DNA of 64,000 nucleotides from Hydractinia symbiolongicarpus (GCF_029227915.1 NC_079877.1:30281851-30345850), one strand, 5' to 3'. Shown: positions 17,474 through 29,917, numbered from the stretch's first letter. Notes: generated from the sequence alone by a model not told the origin. Translations and numbers: made by a program.

Positions 17474-18140
17474 TCTATAAAATAATACGCCAGTTCCGTC
17501 TGTCTGTGACTTTTGCAAAGTTGATATCGTCATATTCTTTTAATATCGCCAAAAAATGCATGTCTAATATGTTAAATTTTCCGACGTTACGGCGCGACGT
17601 CAATAATACTACCTTAACGTCAAAAAGTTATAATAAATTAATAAAGGCCAAATAACTTGGAAACAAGGAGGTGTCGTCAATGATTTTTCACCGCGTGGGT
17701 AACTTGGAACCACCTGGGACCATTTTAGGTAAGTTTCCCAAACCTAGGTCCCCCAATCCGTTTCGGAATGGACGGGTTAATGACGTCATCAAAAAACCTT
17801 CAAAACCTAATATCTCTTCTACCCTTTATTTAAAGTACATGATCCTATACATTATCTTGATCAGCGTTTCATAATCTATACAATGAAGGCAACGGGTGTA
17901 CAATATTTCTAAAAAAAAAATTTTGTGTTGACGCGCTAATGCTGACGTCAGCAAAATTTTTAAACTGTTAAATCTCATTAACCGTTCATCAACAGCACAT
18001 GATCATATACATTTTCTTGATCAGCACTTTAAGCTCTCGACAATATACAAAATTTTAAATTTTTTTAGTGGATAGGTTGCTGACTTCATCAAAATTTTTA
18101 TGATTCCTCAGTGGATTTTTCCACGGACCTTATCGGCTAG
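17474..18140 (+). mobile_element. Non-autonomous Helitron, 667 bp, copy 1
   Basis: Starts TCTATAAAATAATACGCC and ends CTAG. A GTGGA-TTTT-TCCAC hairpin at 18111-18124 lies 12 nt before CTAG. The uninterrupted site in other units reads AACATATTTCTTG; here it is AACATA, element, TTTCTTG, i.e. insertion between A and T with no target duplication. TC start, CTRR end, subterminal hairpin and AT target are the Helitron hallmarks. Inside are two diverged direct repeats of about 155 bp (GACGTCATC / GACTTCATC, CATGATC...CTTGATCAGC). No Rep/helicase gene, so it was mobilised in trans. Confidence 0.88.
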
Positions 18141-18376
18141 TTTCTTGATAATTGCATAATTTTTAACATTTAACCCACAAGAGTATAATTTTCGGCGTTT
18201 CATTATTGCACCCACGCAATGTGAACTTGTCAAAGTTTACTTGTCAACGGACAGACTTAGGATTTCGAGTCTTAGGTTAATTGGTTAGAGCAAAAACTTT
18301 CTTGCTAATGTCAGCATAAGCCATTTTTGGTTTACTTGAACTTTTTTGGGACGGGGACTTTATATCTTAAAAAGTA

Positions 18377-18458
18377 GGCAGGATGGCCGAGCGGTCTAAG
18401 GCGCTGGTTTTAGGCACCAGTCACTTCGGTGGCGCGAGTTCGAATCTCGCTCCTGTCA
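18377..18458 (+). tRNA. tRNA-Leu(UAG), consensus
   Basis: Exact consensus; inside the 1,724-bp repeat. Confidence 0.95.
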
Positions 18459-18838
18459 ACTAATCATACATGTCTGAAAAGTACGTCGTACAAACGTTTT
18501 TATTTCCGCTTAACTATTTTGAAAAATGCGCGAACGTGTAAAAAGGATGTATCACAAGTTTCGCTTGCATGCAGGACGGGATCGCTAAAACTGCTTGACT
18601 GTGCAGGTAATTCCGCCCACAATCAGGCAAAACTCTCTTAATTGATGAAAAGTCACGGGACGAATGCACTTGCAATGGAATGTGCAGAGCTGGTTGGGTA
18701 TCAACGTATTATTTTGCGTCACTTACTTATTTGAATTTTTCATACATTTCGGTCATTTTTACATGTCATCTAGTGCTTAAATACGCGTAAATACTATTTT
18801 CTCTGCACGCTCGTCGACATTATGTATTTGAAAAACCG

Positions 18839-18920
18839 GGCAGGATGGCCAAGCGGTCTAAGGCGCTGGTTTAAGGCACCAGTCACTTCAGTGGCGCGAG
18901 TTTGAATCTCGCTCCTGTCA
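18839..18920 (+). tRNA. tRNA-Leu(AAG), T-loop C56U
   Basis: G13A, G52A, C65T; second 1,724-bp copy. Confidence 0.65.
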
Positions 18921-19197
18921 TCTTATATCGCATGACCGGAAATGTCCTCGGACAGAGAATATTGATTACGCTTAAAAACTTCGTCCCCAAAAAGAGGAAA
19001 ATTTTAGAAAAAGTATAATTAACAAGTATTTGACGCATTGGGAAAAAATGTCACTTGTACCACTTGATTTTTTGCAGAAAATCTCGTTTATTTTTCGAAA
19101 CAGAGATCTACAGCCTTAAAACGACAGGAGATTTCGTTTTACAGCTTGTTAAGAGCGATAGTCCGAATGAAACGTTCTTACAGTCATGTTCAACATA

Positions 19198-19864
19198 TCT
19201 ATAAAATAATACGCCAGTTCCGTCTGTCTGTGACTTTTGCAAAGTTGATATCGTCATATTCTTTTAATATCGCCAAAAAATGCATGTCTAATATGTTAAA
19301 TTTTCCGACGTTACGGCGCGACGTCAATAATACTACCTTAACGTCAAAAAGTTATAATAAATTAATAAAGGCCAAATAACTTGGAAACAAGGAGGTGTCG
19401 TCAATGATTTTTCACCGCGTGGGTAACTTGGAACCACCTGGGACCATTTTAGGTAAGTTTCCCAAACCTAGGTCCCCCAATCCGTTTCGGAATGGACGGG
19501 TTAATGACGTCATCAAAAAACCTTCAAAACCTAATATCTCTTCTACCCTTTATTTAAAGTACATGATCCTATACATTATCTTGATCAGCGTTTCATAATC
19601 TATACAATGAAGGCAACGGGTGTACAATATTTCTAAAAAAAAAATTTTGTGTTGACGCGCTAATGCTGACGTCAGCAAAATTTTTAAACTGTTAAATCTC
19701 ATTAACCGTTCATCAACAGCACATGATCATATACATTTTCTTGATCAGCACTTTAAGCTCTCGACAATATACAAAATTTTAAATTTTTTTAGTGGATAGG
19801 TTGCTGACTTCATCAAAATTTTTATGATTCCTCAGTGGATTTTTCCACGGACCTTATCGGCTAG
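19198..19864 (+). mobile_element. Non-autonomous Helitron, copy 2
   Basis: Identical to 17474-18140; copied by amplification of the unit, not by new insertion. Confidence 0.88.
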
Positions 19865-20100
19865 TTTCTTGATAATTGCATAATTTTTAACATTTAACCC
19901 ACAAGAGTATAATTTTCGGCGTTTCATTATTGCACCCACGCAATGTGAACTTGTCAAAGTTTACTTGTCAACGGACAGACTTAGGATTTCGAGTCTTAGG
20001 TTAATTGGTTAGAGCAAAAACTTTCTTGCTAATGTCAGCATAAGCCATTTTTGGTTTACTTGAACTTTTTTGGGACGGGGACTTTATATCTTAAAAAGTA

Positions 20101-20182
20101 GGCAGGATGGCCGAGCGGTCTAAGGCGCTGGTTTTAGGCACCAGTCACTTCGGTGGCGCGAGTTCGAATCTCGCTCCTGTCA
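20101..20182 (+). tRNA. tRNA-Leu(UAG), consensus
   Basis: Exact consensus. Confidence 0.95.
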
Positions 20183-20562
20183 ACTAATCATACATGTCTG
20201 AAAAGTACGTCGTACAAACGTTTTTATTTCCGCTTAACTATTTTGAAAAATGCGCGAACGTGTAAAAAGGATGTATCACAAGTTTCGCTTGCATGCAGGA
20301 CGGGATCGCTAAAACTGCTTGACTGTGCAGGTAATTCCGCCCACAATCAGGCAAAACTCTCTTAATTGATGAAAAGTCACGGGACGAATGCACTTGCAAT
20401 GGAATGTGCAGAGCTGGTTGGGTATCAACGTATTATTTTGCGTCACTTACTTATTTGAATTTTTCATACATTTCGGTCATTTTTACATGTCATCTAGTGC
20501 TTAAATACGCGTAAATACTATTTTCTCTGCACGCTCGTCGACATTATGTATTTGAAAAACCG

Positions 20563-20644
20563 GGCAGGATGGCCAAGCGGTCTAAGGCGCTGGTTTAAGG
20601 CACCAGTCACTTCAGTGGCGCGAGTTTGAATCTCGCTCCTGTCA
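20563..20644 (+). tRNA. tRNA-Leu(AAG), T-loop C56U
   Basis: G13A, G52A, C65T. Confidence 0.65.
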
Positions 20645-20921
20645 TCTTATATCGCATGACCGGAAATGTCCTCGGACAGAGAATATTGATTACGCTTAAA
20701 AACTTCGTCCCCAAAAAGAGGAAAATTTTAGAAAAAGTATAATTAACAAGTATTTGACGCATTGGGAAAAAATGTCACTTGTACCACTTGATTTTTTGCA
20801 GAAAATCTCGTTTATTTTTCGAAACAGAGATCTACAGCCTTAAAACGACAGGAGATTTCGTTTTACAGCTTGTTAAGAGCGATAGTCCGAATGAAACGTT
20901 CTTACAGTCATGTTCAACATA

Positions 20922-21588
20922 TCTATAAAATAATACGCCAGTTCCGTCTGTCTGTGACTTTTGCAAAGTTGATATCGTCATATTCTTTTAATATCGCCAA
21001 AAAATGCATGTCTAATATGTTAAATTTTCCGACGTTACGGCGCGACGTCAATAATACTACCTTAACGTCAAAAAGTTATAATAAATTAATAAAGGCCAAA
21101 TAACTTGGAAACAAGGAGGTGTCGTCAATGATTTTTCACCGCGTGGGTAACTTGGAACCACCTGGGACCATTTTAGGTAAGTTTCCCAAACCTAGGTCCC
21201 CCAATCCGTTTCGGAATGGACGGGTTAATGACGTCATCAAAAAACCTTCAAAACCTAATATCTCTTCTACCCTTTATTTAAAGTACATGATCCTATACAT
21301 TATCTTGATCAGCGTTTCATAATCTATACAATGAAGGCAACGGGTGTACAATATTTCTAAAAAAAAAATTTTGTGTTGACGCGCTAATGCTGACGTCAGC
21401 AAAATTTTTAAACTGTTAAATCTCATTAACCGTTCATCAACAGCACATGATCATATACATTTTCTTGATCAGCACTTTAAGCTCTCGACAATATACAAAA
21501 TTTTAAATTTTTTTAGTGGATAGGTTGCTGACTTCATCAAAATTTTTATGATTCCTCAGTGGATTTTTCCACGGACCTTATCGGCTAG
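20922..21588 (+). mobile_element. Non-autonomous Helitron, copy 3
   Basis: Identical to copy 1, offset 3,448. Confidence 0.88.
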
Positions 21589-21824
21589 TTTCTTGATAAT
21601 TGCATAATTTTTAACATTTAACCCACAAGAGTATAATTTTCGGCGTTTCATTATTGCACCCACGCAATGTGAACTTGTCAAAGTTTACTTGTCAACGGAC
21701 AGACTTAGGATTTCGAGTCTTAGGTTAATTGGTTAGAGCAAAAACTTTCTTGCTAATGTCAGCATAAGCCATTTTTGGTTTACTTGAACTTTTTTGGGAC
21801 GGGGACTTTATATCTTAAAAAGTA

Positions 21825-21906
21825 GGCAGGATGGCCGAGCGGTCTAAGGCGCTGGTTTTAGGCACCAGTCACTTCGGTGGCGCGAGTTCGAATCTCGCTC
21901 CTGTCA
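21825..21906 (+). tRNA. tRNA-Leu(UAG), consensus
   Basis: Exact consensus. Confidence 0.95.
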
Positions 21907-22286
21907 ACTAATCATACATGTCTGAAAAGTACGTCGTACAAACGTTTTTATTTCCGCTTAACTATTTTGAAAAATGCGCGAACGTGTAAAAAGGATGTAT
22001 CACAAGTTTCGCTTGCATGCAGGACGGGATCGCTAAAACTGCTTGACTGTGCAGGTAATTCCGCCCACAATCAGGCAAAACTCTCTTAATTGATGAAAAG
22101 TCACGGGACGAATGCACTTGCAATGGAATGTGCAGAGCTGGTTGGGTATCAACGTATTATTTTGCGTCACTTACTTATTTGAATTTTTCATACATTTCGG
22201 TCATTTTTACATGTCATCTAGTGCTTAAATACGCGTAAATACTATTTTCTCTGCACGCTCGTCGACATTATGTATTTGAAAAACCG

Positions 22287-22368
22287 GGCAGGATGGCCAA
22301 GCGGTCTAAGGCGCTGGTTTAAGGCACCAGTCACTTCAGTGGCGCGAGTTTGAATCTCGCTCCTGTCA
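22287..22368 (+). tRNA. tRNA-Leu(AAG), T-loop C56U
   Basis: G13A, G52A, C65T. Confidence 0.65.
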
Positions 22369-22645
22369 TCTTATATCGCATGACCGGAAATGTCCTCGGA
22401 CAGAGAATATTGATTACGCTTAAAAACTTCGTCCCCAAAAAGAGGAAAATTTTAGAAAAAGTATAATTAACAAGTATTTGACGCATTGGGAAAAAATGTC
22501 ACTTGTACCACTTGATTTTTTGCAGAAAATCTCGTTTATTTTTCGAAACAGAGATCTACAGCCTTAAAACGACAGGAGATTTCGTTTTACAGCTTGTTAA
22601 GAGCGATAGTCCGAATGAAACGTTCTTACAGTCATGTTCAACATA

Positions 22646-23312
22646 TCTATAAAATAATACGCCAGTTCCGTCTGTCTGTGACTTTTGCAAAGTTGATATC
22701 GTCATATTCTTTTAATATCGCCAAAAAATGCATGTCTAATATGTTAAATTTTCCGACGTTACGGCGCGACGTCAATAATACTACCTTAACGTCAAAAAGT
22801 TATAATAAATTAATAAAGGCCAAATAACTTGGAAACAAGGAGGTGTCGTCAATGATTTTTCACCGCGTGGGTAACTTGGAACCACCTGGGACCATTTTAG
22901 GTAAGTTTCCCAAACCTAGGTCCCCCAATCCGTTTCGGAATGGACGGGTTAATGACGTCATCAAAAAACCTTCAAAACCTAATATCTCTTCTACCCTTTA
23001 TTTAAAGTACATGATCCTATACATTATCTTGATCAGCGTTTCATAATCTATACAATGAAGGCAACGGGTGTACAATATTTCTAAAAAAAAAATTTTGTGT
23101 TGACGCGCTAATGCTGACGTCAGCAAAATTTTTAAACTGTTAAATCTCATTAACCGTTCATCAACAGCACATGATCATATACATTTTCTTGATCAGCACT
23201 TTAAGCTCTCGACAATATACAAAATTTTAAATTTTTTTAGTGGATAGGTTGCTGACTTCATCAAAATTTTTATGATTCCTCAGTGGATTTTTCCACGGAC
23301 CTTATCGGCTAG
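22646..23312 (+). mobile_element. Non-autonomous Helitron, copy 4
   Basis: Identical to copy 1, offset 5,172. Last Helitron copy in the window. Confidence 0.88.
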
Positions 23313-23548
23313 TTTCTTGATAATTGCATAATTTTTAACATTTAACCCACAAGAGTATAATTTTCGGCGTTTCATTATTGCACCCACGCAATGTGAACTT
23401 GTCAAAGTTTACTTGTCAACGGACAGACTTAGGATTTCGAGTCTTAGGTTAATTGGTTAGAGCAAAAACTTTCTTGCTAATGTCAGCATAAGCCATTTTT
23501 GGTTTACTTGAACTTTTTTGGGACGGGGACTTTATATCTTAAAAAGTA

Positions 23549-23630
23549 GGCAGGATGGCCGAGCGGTCTAAGGCGCTGGTTTTAGGCACCAGTCACTTCG
23601 GTGGCGCGAGTTCGAATCTCGCTCCTGTCA
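23549..23630 (+). tRNA. tRNA-Leu(UAG), consensus
   Basis: Exact consensus. Confidence 0.95.
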
Positions 23631-24010
23631 ACTAATCATACATGTCTGAAAAGTACGTCGTACAAACGTTTTTATTTCCGCTTAACTATTTTGAAAAATG
23701 CGCGAACGTGTAAAAAGGATGTATCACAAGTTTCGCTTGCATGCAGGACGGGATCGCTAAAACTGCTTGACTGTGCAGGTAATTCCGCCCACAATCAGGC
23801 AAAACTCTCTTAATTGATGAAAAGTCACGGGACGAATGCACTTGCAATGGAATGTGCAGAGCTGGTTGGGTATCAACGTATTATTTTGCGTCACTTACTT
23901 ATTTGAATTTTTCATACATTTCGGTCATTTTTACATGTCATCTAGTGCTTAAATACGCGTAAATACTATTTTCTCTGCACGCTCGTTCACATTATGTAAT
24001 TGAAAAACCG

Positions 24011-24092
24011 GGCAGGATGGCCGAGCGGTCTAAGGCGCTGGTTTAAGGCACCAGTCATTTCGGTGGCGCAAGTTCGAATCTCGCTCCTGTCA
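24011..24092 (+). tRNA. tRNA-Leu(AAG)
   Basis: C48T (variable arm), G60A (T-stem mismatch). Confidence 0.7.
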
Positions 24093-24592
24093 TCTTATAT
24101 CGCATGACCGGAAATGTCCTAGGACAGAGAATATTGATTACGCTTACAAACTTCGTCCCCAGAAAGACGCAAATTTTAGAAAAAGTATAATTAACAAGTC
24201 TTTGTCGCATTGGGGAAAAATGTCACTTGTACCACTTGAATTTCGTTTATTTTTCGAAACAGAGATCTAAAGCGTTTAAACGACAGGAGATTTCGATTTA
24301 CAGCTAGTTAAGAACGATAGTCCGAATGAAACGTTCTTACAGTCATGTTCAACATTTTTCTTGATAATTGCATAATTTTTAACATTTAACCCACAAGAGT
24401 ATAATTTTCGGCGTTTCATTATTGTACCCACGCAATGTGAACTTGTCAAAGTTTACTTGTCAACGGACAGACTTAGGACTTCGGATCTTAGGTTAATTGA
24501 TTAGAGCAAAAACCTTCCTGCTAATGTCAGCATAAGCCATTTTTGGTTTACTTGAACTTTTTTGGGACGGGGACTTTATATCTTAAAACGTA

Positions 24593-24674
24593 GGCAGGAT
24601 GGCTGAGCGGTCTAAGGCGCTGGTTTAAGGCACCAGTCACTTCGGTGGCGCGAGTTCAAATCTCGCTCCTGTCA
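24593..24674 (+). tRNA. tRNA-Leu(AAG) in a UAG-type 5' flank (hybrid)
   Basis: C12T, G66A. The 5' flank is TTAAAACGTA as for UAG genes, while anticodon and 3' flank are AAG-type, so the crossover lies in the gene's 5' half. Confidence 0.8.
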
Positions 24675-25181
24675 TCTTATGTCGCATGACCGGAAATGTC
24701 CTCAGACAGAGAATATTAATTACGCTTAAAAACTTCGTCCCCAGAAAGCCGAAAATTTTAGAAAAAGTATAATTAACAAGTCTTAGTCGCATTGGGGAAA
24801 AATGTCACTTGTACCACTTGATTCTGCAGAAAATTTCGTTTATTTTTCGAAACAGAGATCTAAAGCGCTTAAACGACAGGTGATTTCGATTTACAGCTTG
24901 TTAAGAGCGATAGTCCGAATGAAATGTACAGTCATGTTCAACATATTTCTTGATAATTGAATAATTTTTAACATTTAACCCACAAGAGTACGATTTTCGG
25001 CGTTTTTATATTGTACCCACGCAATGTGAACTTGTCAAAGTTTACTTGTCAACGGACAGACTTAGGTCTTTGGATCTTAGGTTAATTGGTTAGAGCAAAA
25101 ACCTTCCTGCTAATGTCAGCATAAGACATTTTTGGTTTACTTGAACTTTTTTGGGACGGAGACTTTATATCTTAAAAAGTA

Positions 25182-25263
25182 GGCAGGTTGCCCCAGCGGT
25201 CTAAGGTGCTGGTTTTAGGCACCAGTCACTTCGGTGGCGCGAGTTCGAGTCTCGCTCCTGTCA
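25182..25263 (+). tRNA. tRNA-Leu(UAG), degenerate box A
   Basis: A7T, G10C, G13C, C26T, A68G. Box A reads TTGCCCCAGCGG; D and acceptor stems are weakened. Confidence 0.5.
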
Positions 25264-25434
25264 ACTAATCATACATGTCTGAAAAGTACGTCGGACAAAC
25301 GTTTTTATTTTGCGTCACTTACTTATTTGAATCTTTCATACATTTCGGTTATTTTTACATGTCATCTAGTGCTTAAATACGCGTAAATACTATTTTTTCT
25401 GCACGCTCGTTCACATTGTGAATTTGAAAAACCA

Positions 25435-25503
25435 GGCAGGATGGCCGAGCGGTCTAAGGCGCTGGTCACTTCGGTGGCGCGAGTTCGAATTTCGCTCCTG
25501 TCA
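25435..25503 (+). pseudogene. tRNA-Leu(AAG) lacking the anticodon arm
   Basis: 69 nt. GCGCTGG runs directly into TCACTTCGG: 13 nt with the loop, anticodon and 3' half of the stem are gone. Boxes A and B are intact. Also C70T. Confidence 0.92.
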
Positions 25504-26303
25504 TCTTATATCGCATGACCGGAAATGTCCTCGGACAGAGAATATTGATTACGCTTAAAAACTTCGTCCCCAGAAAGACGCAAATTTTAGAAAAAGTATA
25601 ATTAATAAGTCTTTGTCGCATTGGGGAAAAATGTCACTTGTACCACTTGATTTTGCGGAAAATTTCGTTTATTTTACGAAATGGAGATCTAAAGCGTTTA
25701 AACGACAGGAGATTTGGATTTACAGCTTGTTAAGAGCGATAGTCCGAAAGAAACGGTCTTACAGTCATGTTAAACATTTTTCTTGATAATTGCATAATAT
25801 TTAACATTTAACCCACAAGAGTATAATTATCGGCGTTTGATTATTGTACCTACGCAATGTGAACTTGTCAAAGTTTACTTGTCAAGGGACAGACTTAGGA
25901 CGTCGGATCTTAAGTTAATTGGTCAGAGTAAAAACCTTCCTGCTAATGTCAGAATAAGCCATTTTTGGTTCAGAGATCTAAAGCGCTTAAACGACAGGAG
26001 ATTTCGATTTACAGCTTGTTAAGAGCAATTGTCCGAATGAAACGTTCTTACAGTGATGTTCAACATTTTTCTTGATAATTGCATAATTTTTAACATTTAA
26101 CCCACAAGAGTATAATTTTCGGCGTTTCATTATTGTACCCAGGCAATGTGAACTTGTCAAAGTTTACTTGTCAACGGACAGACTTAGGACTTCGGATCTT
26201 AGGTTAATTGATTAGAGCAAAAACCTTCCTGATAATGTCAGCATAAGCCATTTTTGGTTTACTTGAACTTTTTTTGGACGGGGATTTTATATCTTAAAAA
26301 GAA

Positions 26304-26385
26304 GGCAGGATGCCCGAGCGGTCTAAGGCTCTGGTTTTAGGCACCAGTCACTTCGGTTGCGCGAGTTCGAATCTCGCTCCTGTCA
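26304..26385 (+). tRNA. tRNA-Leu(UAG), diverged
   Basis: G10C, G27T, G55T; same as 15587, offset 10,717. Confidence 0.65.
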
Positions 26386-26771
26386 ACTAATCATACATGT
26401 CTGAAAAGGTACGTCGGACAAACGTTTTTATTTCCGCTTAACTATTTTGCCTGGAAAAATGCGCGAACGTTTAAAAAGGATGTATCACAAGTTTCGCTTG
26501 CATGCAGGACGGGATCGCTAAAACTGCTTGACCGTGCAGGTAATTCCGCCCACAATCAGGCAAAACTCTCTAAATTGATGAAAAGTCACGGGACGAATAC
26601 ACTTGCAATGGAATGTGCAGAGCTGGTTGGGTATCAACGTATTATTTTGCGTCACTTACTTATTTGAATTTTTCATACATTTCTGTCAGTTTTACATATC
26701 ATCTAGTGCTTAAATACGCGTAAATACTATTTTCTCTGCACGCTCGTCGACATTATGTATTTGAAAAACCG

Positions 26772-26853
26772 GGCAGGATGGCCGAGCGGTCTAAGGCGCT
26801 GGTTTAAGGCACCAGTCACTTCGGTGGCGCGAGTTTGAATCTCGCTCCTGTCA
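26772..26853 (+). tRNA. tRNA-Leu(AAG), T-loop C56U
   Basis: C65T; same as 16055. Confidence 0.7.
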
Positions 26854-27364
26854 TCTGATATCGCATGACCGGAAATGTCCTCGGACAGAGAATATTGATT
26901 ACGCTTAAAAACTTCGTCCCCAGACAGACGCATATTTTAGAAAAAGAATAATTAACAAGTCTTTGTCGCATTGGGGAAAAATGTCACTTGTACCACTTGA
27001 TTTTGCGGAACATTTCGTTTATTTTTCGAAACAGAGATCTAAAGCGTTTAAACGACAGGAGATTTGGATTTACAGCTTGTTAAGAGCGATTGTCCGAATG
27101 AAACGTTCTAACAGTCATGTTCAACATATTTCTTGATAGTTGCATAATTTTCAACATTTAACCCACAAGAGTATAATTTTTGGCGTTTCATTATTGTACC
27201 CACGCAATGTGAACTTGTCAAAGTTTACTTGTCAACGGACAGACTTAGGACTTCGGATCTTAGGTTAATTGGTTAGAGCAAAAACCTTCCTGCTAATGTC
27301 AGCATAAGCCATTTTTGGTTTACTTGAACTTTTTTGGGACGGGGACTTTATATCTTAAAAAGCA

Positions 27365-27446
27365 GACAGGATGGCCGAGCGGTATAAGGCGCTAGTTTTA
27401 GGCACCAGTCACTTCGGTGGCGCGAGTTCGAATCTCGTTCCTGTCA
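27365..27446 (+). tRNA. tRNA-Leu(UAG), diverged
   Basis: G2A, C20A, G30A, C74T; same as 16648. Confidence 0.7.
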
Positions 27447-27831
27447 ACTAATCATACATGTCTGAAAAGCACGTCAGGCAAACATTTTTATTTCCGCTTA
27501 ACTATTTTGCCTAGAAAAATGCGCGAACGTTTAAAAAGGATGTATCACAAGTTTCGCTTGCATGCAGGACGGGATCGCTAAAACTGCTTGACTGTGCAGG
27601 TAATTCCGCCCACAATCAGGCAAAACTCTCTTAATTGATGAAAAGTCACGGGACGAATGCACTTGCAATGGAATGTGCAGAGCTGGTTGGGTATCAACGT
27701 ATTATTTTGCGTCACTTACTTATTTGAATTTTTCATACATTTCGGTCATTTTTACATGTCATCTAGTGCTTAAATACGCGTAAATACTATTTTCTCTGCA
27801 CGCTCGTCGACATTATGTAATTGAAAAACCG

Positions 27832-27913
27832 GGCAGGATGGCCGAGCGGTCTAAGGCGCTGGTTTAAGGCACCAGTCATTTAGGTGGCGCAAGTTCGAAT
27901 CTCGCTCCTGTCA
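27832..27913 (+). tRNA. tRNA-Leu(AAG)
   Basis: C48T, C51A, G60A. Confidence 0.6.
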
Positions 27914-28413
27914 TCTTATATCGCATGACCGGAAATGTCCTAGGACAGAGAATATTGATTACGCTTAAAAACTTCGTCCCCAGAAAGACGCAAATTTTAG
28001 AAAAAGTATAATTAACAAGTCTTTGTCGCATTGGGGAAAAATGTCACTTGTACCACTTGAATTTCGTTTATTTTTCGAAACAGAGATCTAAAGCGTTTAA
28101 ACGACAGGAGATTTCGATTTACAGCTAGTTAAGAACGATAGTCCGAATGAAACGTTCTTACAGTCATGTTCAACATTTTTCTTGATAATTGCATAATTTT
28201 TAACATTTAACCCACAAGAGTATAATTTTCGGCGTTTCATTATTGTACCCACGCAATGTGAACTTGTCAAAGTTTACTTGTCAACGGACAGACTTAGGAC
28301 TTCGGATCTTAGGTTAATTGATTAGAGCAAAAACCTTCCTGCTAATGTCAGCATAAGCCATTTTTGGTTTACTTGAACTTTTTTGGGACGGGGACTTTAT
28401 ATCTTAAAACGTA

Positions 28414-28495
28414 GGCAGGATGGCTGAGCGGTCTAAGGCGCTGGTTTAAGGCACCAGTCACTTCGGTGGCGCGAGTTCAAATCTCGCTCCTGTCA
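28414..28495 (+). tRNA. tRNA-Leu(AAG) hybrid
   Basis: C12T, G66A; same hybrid as 24593, offset 3,821. Confidence 0.8.
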
Positions 28496-29002
28496 TCTTA
28501 TGTCGCATGACCGGAAATGTCCTCAGACAGAGAATATTGATTACGCTTAAAAACTTCGTCCCCAGAAAGCCGAAAATTTTAGAAAAAGTATAATTAACAA
28601 GTCTTAGTCGCATTGGGGAAAAATGTCACTTGTACCACTTGATTCTGCAGAAAATTTCGTTTATTTTTCGAAACAGAGATCTAAAGCGCTTAAACGACAG
28701 GTGATTTCGATTTACAGCTTGTTAAGAGCGATAGTCCGAATGAAATGTACAGTCATGTTCAACATATTTCTTGATAATTGAATAATTTTTAACATTTAAC
28801 CCACAAGAGTACGATTTTCGGCGTTTTTATATTGTACCCACGCAATGTGAACTTGTCAAAGTTTACTTGTCAACGGACAGACTTAGGTCTTTGGATCTTA
28901 GGTTAATTGGTTAGAGCAAAAACCTTCCTGCTAATGTCAGCATAAGACATTTTTGGTTTACTTGAACTTTTTTGGGACGGAGACTTTATATCTTAAGAAG
29001 TA

Positions 29003-29084
29003 GGCAGGATGCCCCAGCGGTCTAAGGTGCTGGTTTTAGGCACCAGTCACTTCGGTGGCGCGAGTTCGAGTCTCGCTCCTGTCA
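29003..29084 (+). tRNA. tRNA-Leu(UAG), degenerate box A
   Basis: G10C, G13C, C26T, A68G. Confidence 0.5.
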
Positions 29085-29255
29085 ACTAATCATACATGTC
29101 TGAAAAGTACGTCGGACAAACGTTTTTATTTTGCGTCACTTACTTATTTGAATCTTTCATACATTTCGGTTATTTTTACATTTCATCTAGTGCTTAAATA
29201 CGCGTAAATACTATTTTTTCTGCACGCTCGTTCACATTGTGAATTTGAAAAACCA

Positions 29256-29324
29256 GGCAGGATGGCCGAGCGGTCTAAGGCGCTGGTCACTTCGGTGGCG
29301 CGAGTTCGAATTTCGCTCCTGTCA
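29256..29324 (+). pseudogene. tRNA-Leu(AAG) lacking the anticodon arm
   Basis: Same 13-nt loss and C70T as 25435. Confidence 0.92.
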
Positions 29325-29835
29325 TCTTATATCGCATGACCGGAAATGTCCTCGGACAGAGAATATTGATTACGCTTAAAAACTTCGTCCCCAGAAAGAC
29401 GCAAATTTTAGAAAAAGTATAATTAATAAGTCTTTGTCGCATTGGGGAAAAATGTCACTTGTACCACTTGATTTTGCGGAAAATTTCGTTTATTTTACGA
29501 AATGGAGATCTAAAGCGTTTAAACGACAGGAGATTTGGATTTACAGCTTGTTAAGAGCGATAGTCCGAAAGAAACGGTCTTACAGTCATGTTCAACATTT
29601 TTCTTGATAATTGCATAATTTTTAACATTTAACCCACAAGAGTATAATTTTCGGCGTTTCATTATTGTACCCACGCAATGTGAACTTGTCAAAGTTTACT
29701 TGTCAACGGACAGACTTAGGACTTCGGATCTTAGGTTAATTGATTAGAGCAAAAACCTTCCTGCTAATGTCAGCATAAGCCATTTTTGGTTTACTTGAAC
29801 TTTTTTGGGACGGGGACTTTATATCTTAAAACGTA

Positions 29836-29917
29836 GGCAGGATGGCTGAGCGGTCTAAGGCGCTGGTTTAAGGCACCAGTCACTTCGGTGGCGCGAGTTC
29901 AAATCTCGCTCCTGTCA
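29836..29917 (+). tRNA. tRNA-Leu(AAG) hybrid
   Basis: C12T, G66A; offset 1,422 from 28414. Confidence 0.8.

Larger units (their letters stand above)
16830..23985 (+). repeat. 1,724-bp tandem amplification, about four copies
   Basis: Array unit plus Helitron repeated with an exact period of 1,724 bp and no differences seen. Equivalent points: AAG genes at 17115, 18839, 20563, 22287; UAG genes at 18377, 20101, 21825, 23549. Boundaries are approximate: the left is where 16.8-kb sequence begins to match the copy at 18.5 kb, the right is where CTCGTCGACATTATG changes to CTCGTTCACATTATG. Identity implies a very recent event or an assembly effect. Confidence 0.95.

Noticed and set aside
17474-18140. 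MITE/cut-and-paste interpretation of the insert
   Set aside because: No terminal inverted repeats and no target duplication, whereas TC...CTAG ends with an A/T target and a 3' hairpin fit a Helitron.
17422-23813. Four repeated sets of + frames of 77, 67 and 70 codons
   Set aside because: They cross Helitron/array boundaries or read through a tRNA gene, and have no protein-like features. Their repetition only reflects the 1,724-bp period.
10711-26933. Minus-strand open frames of 68-89 codons (10711, 11770, 12830, 16010, 26727)
   Set aside because: They run antisense through the AAG tRNA gene and adjacent spacer, recur only because the unit recurs, and are broken in most other units.
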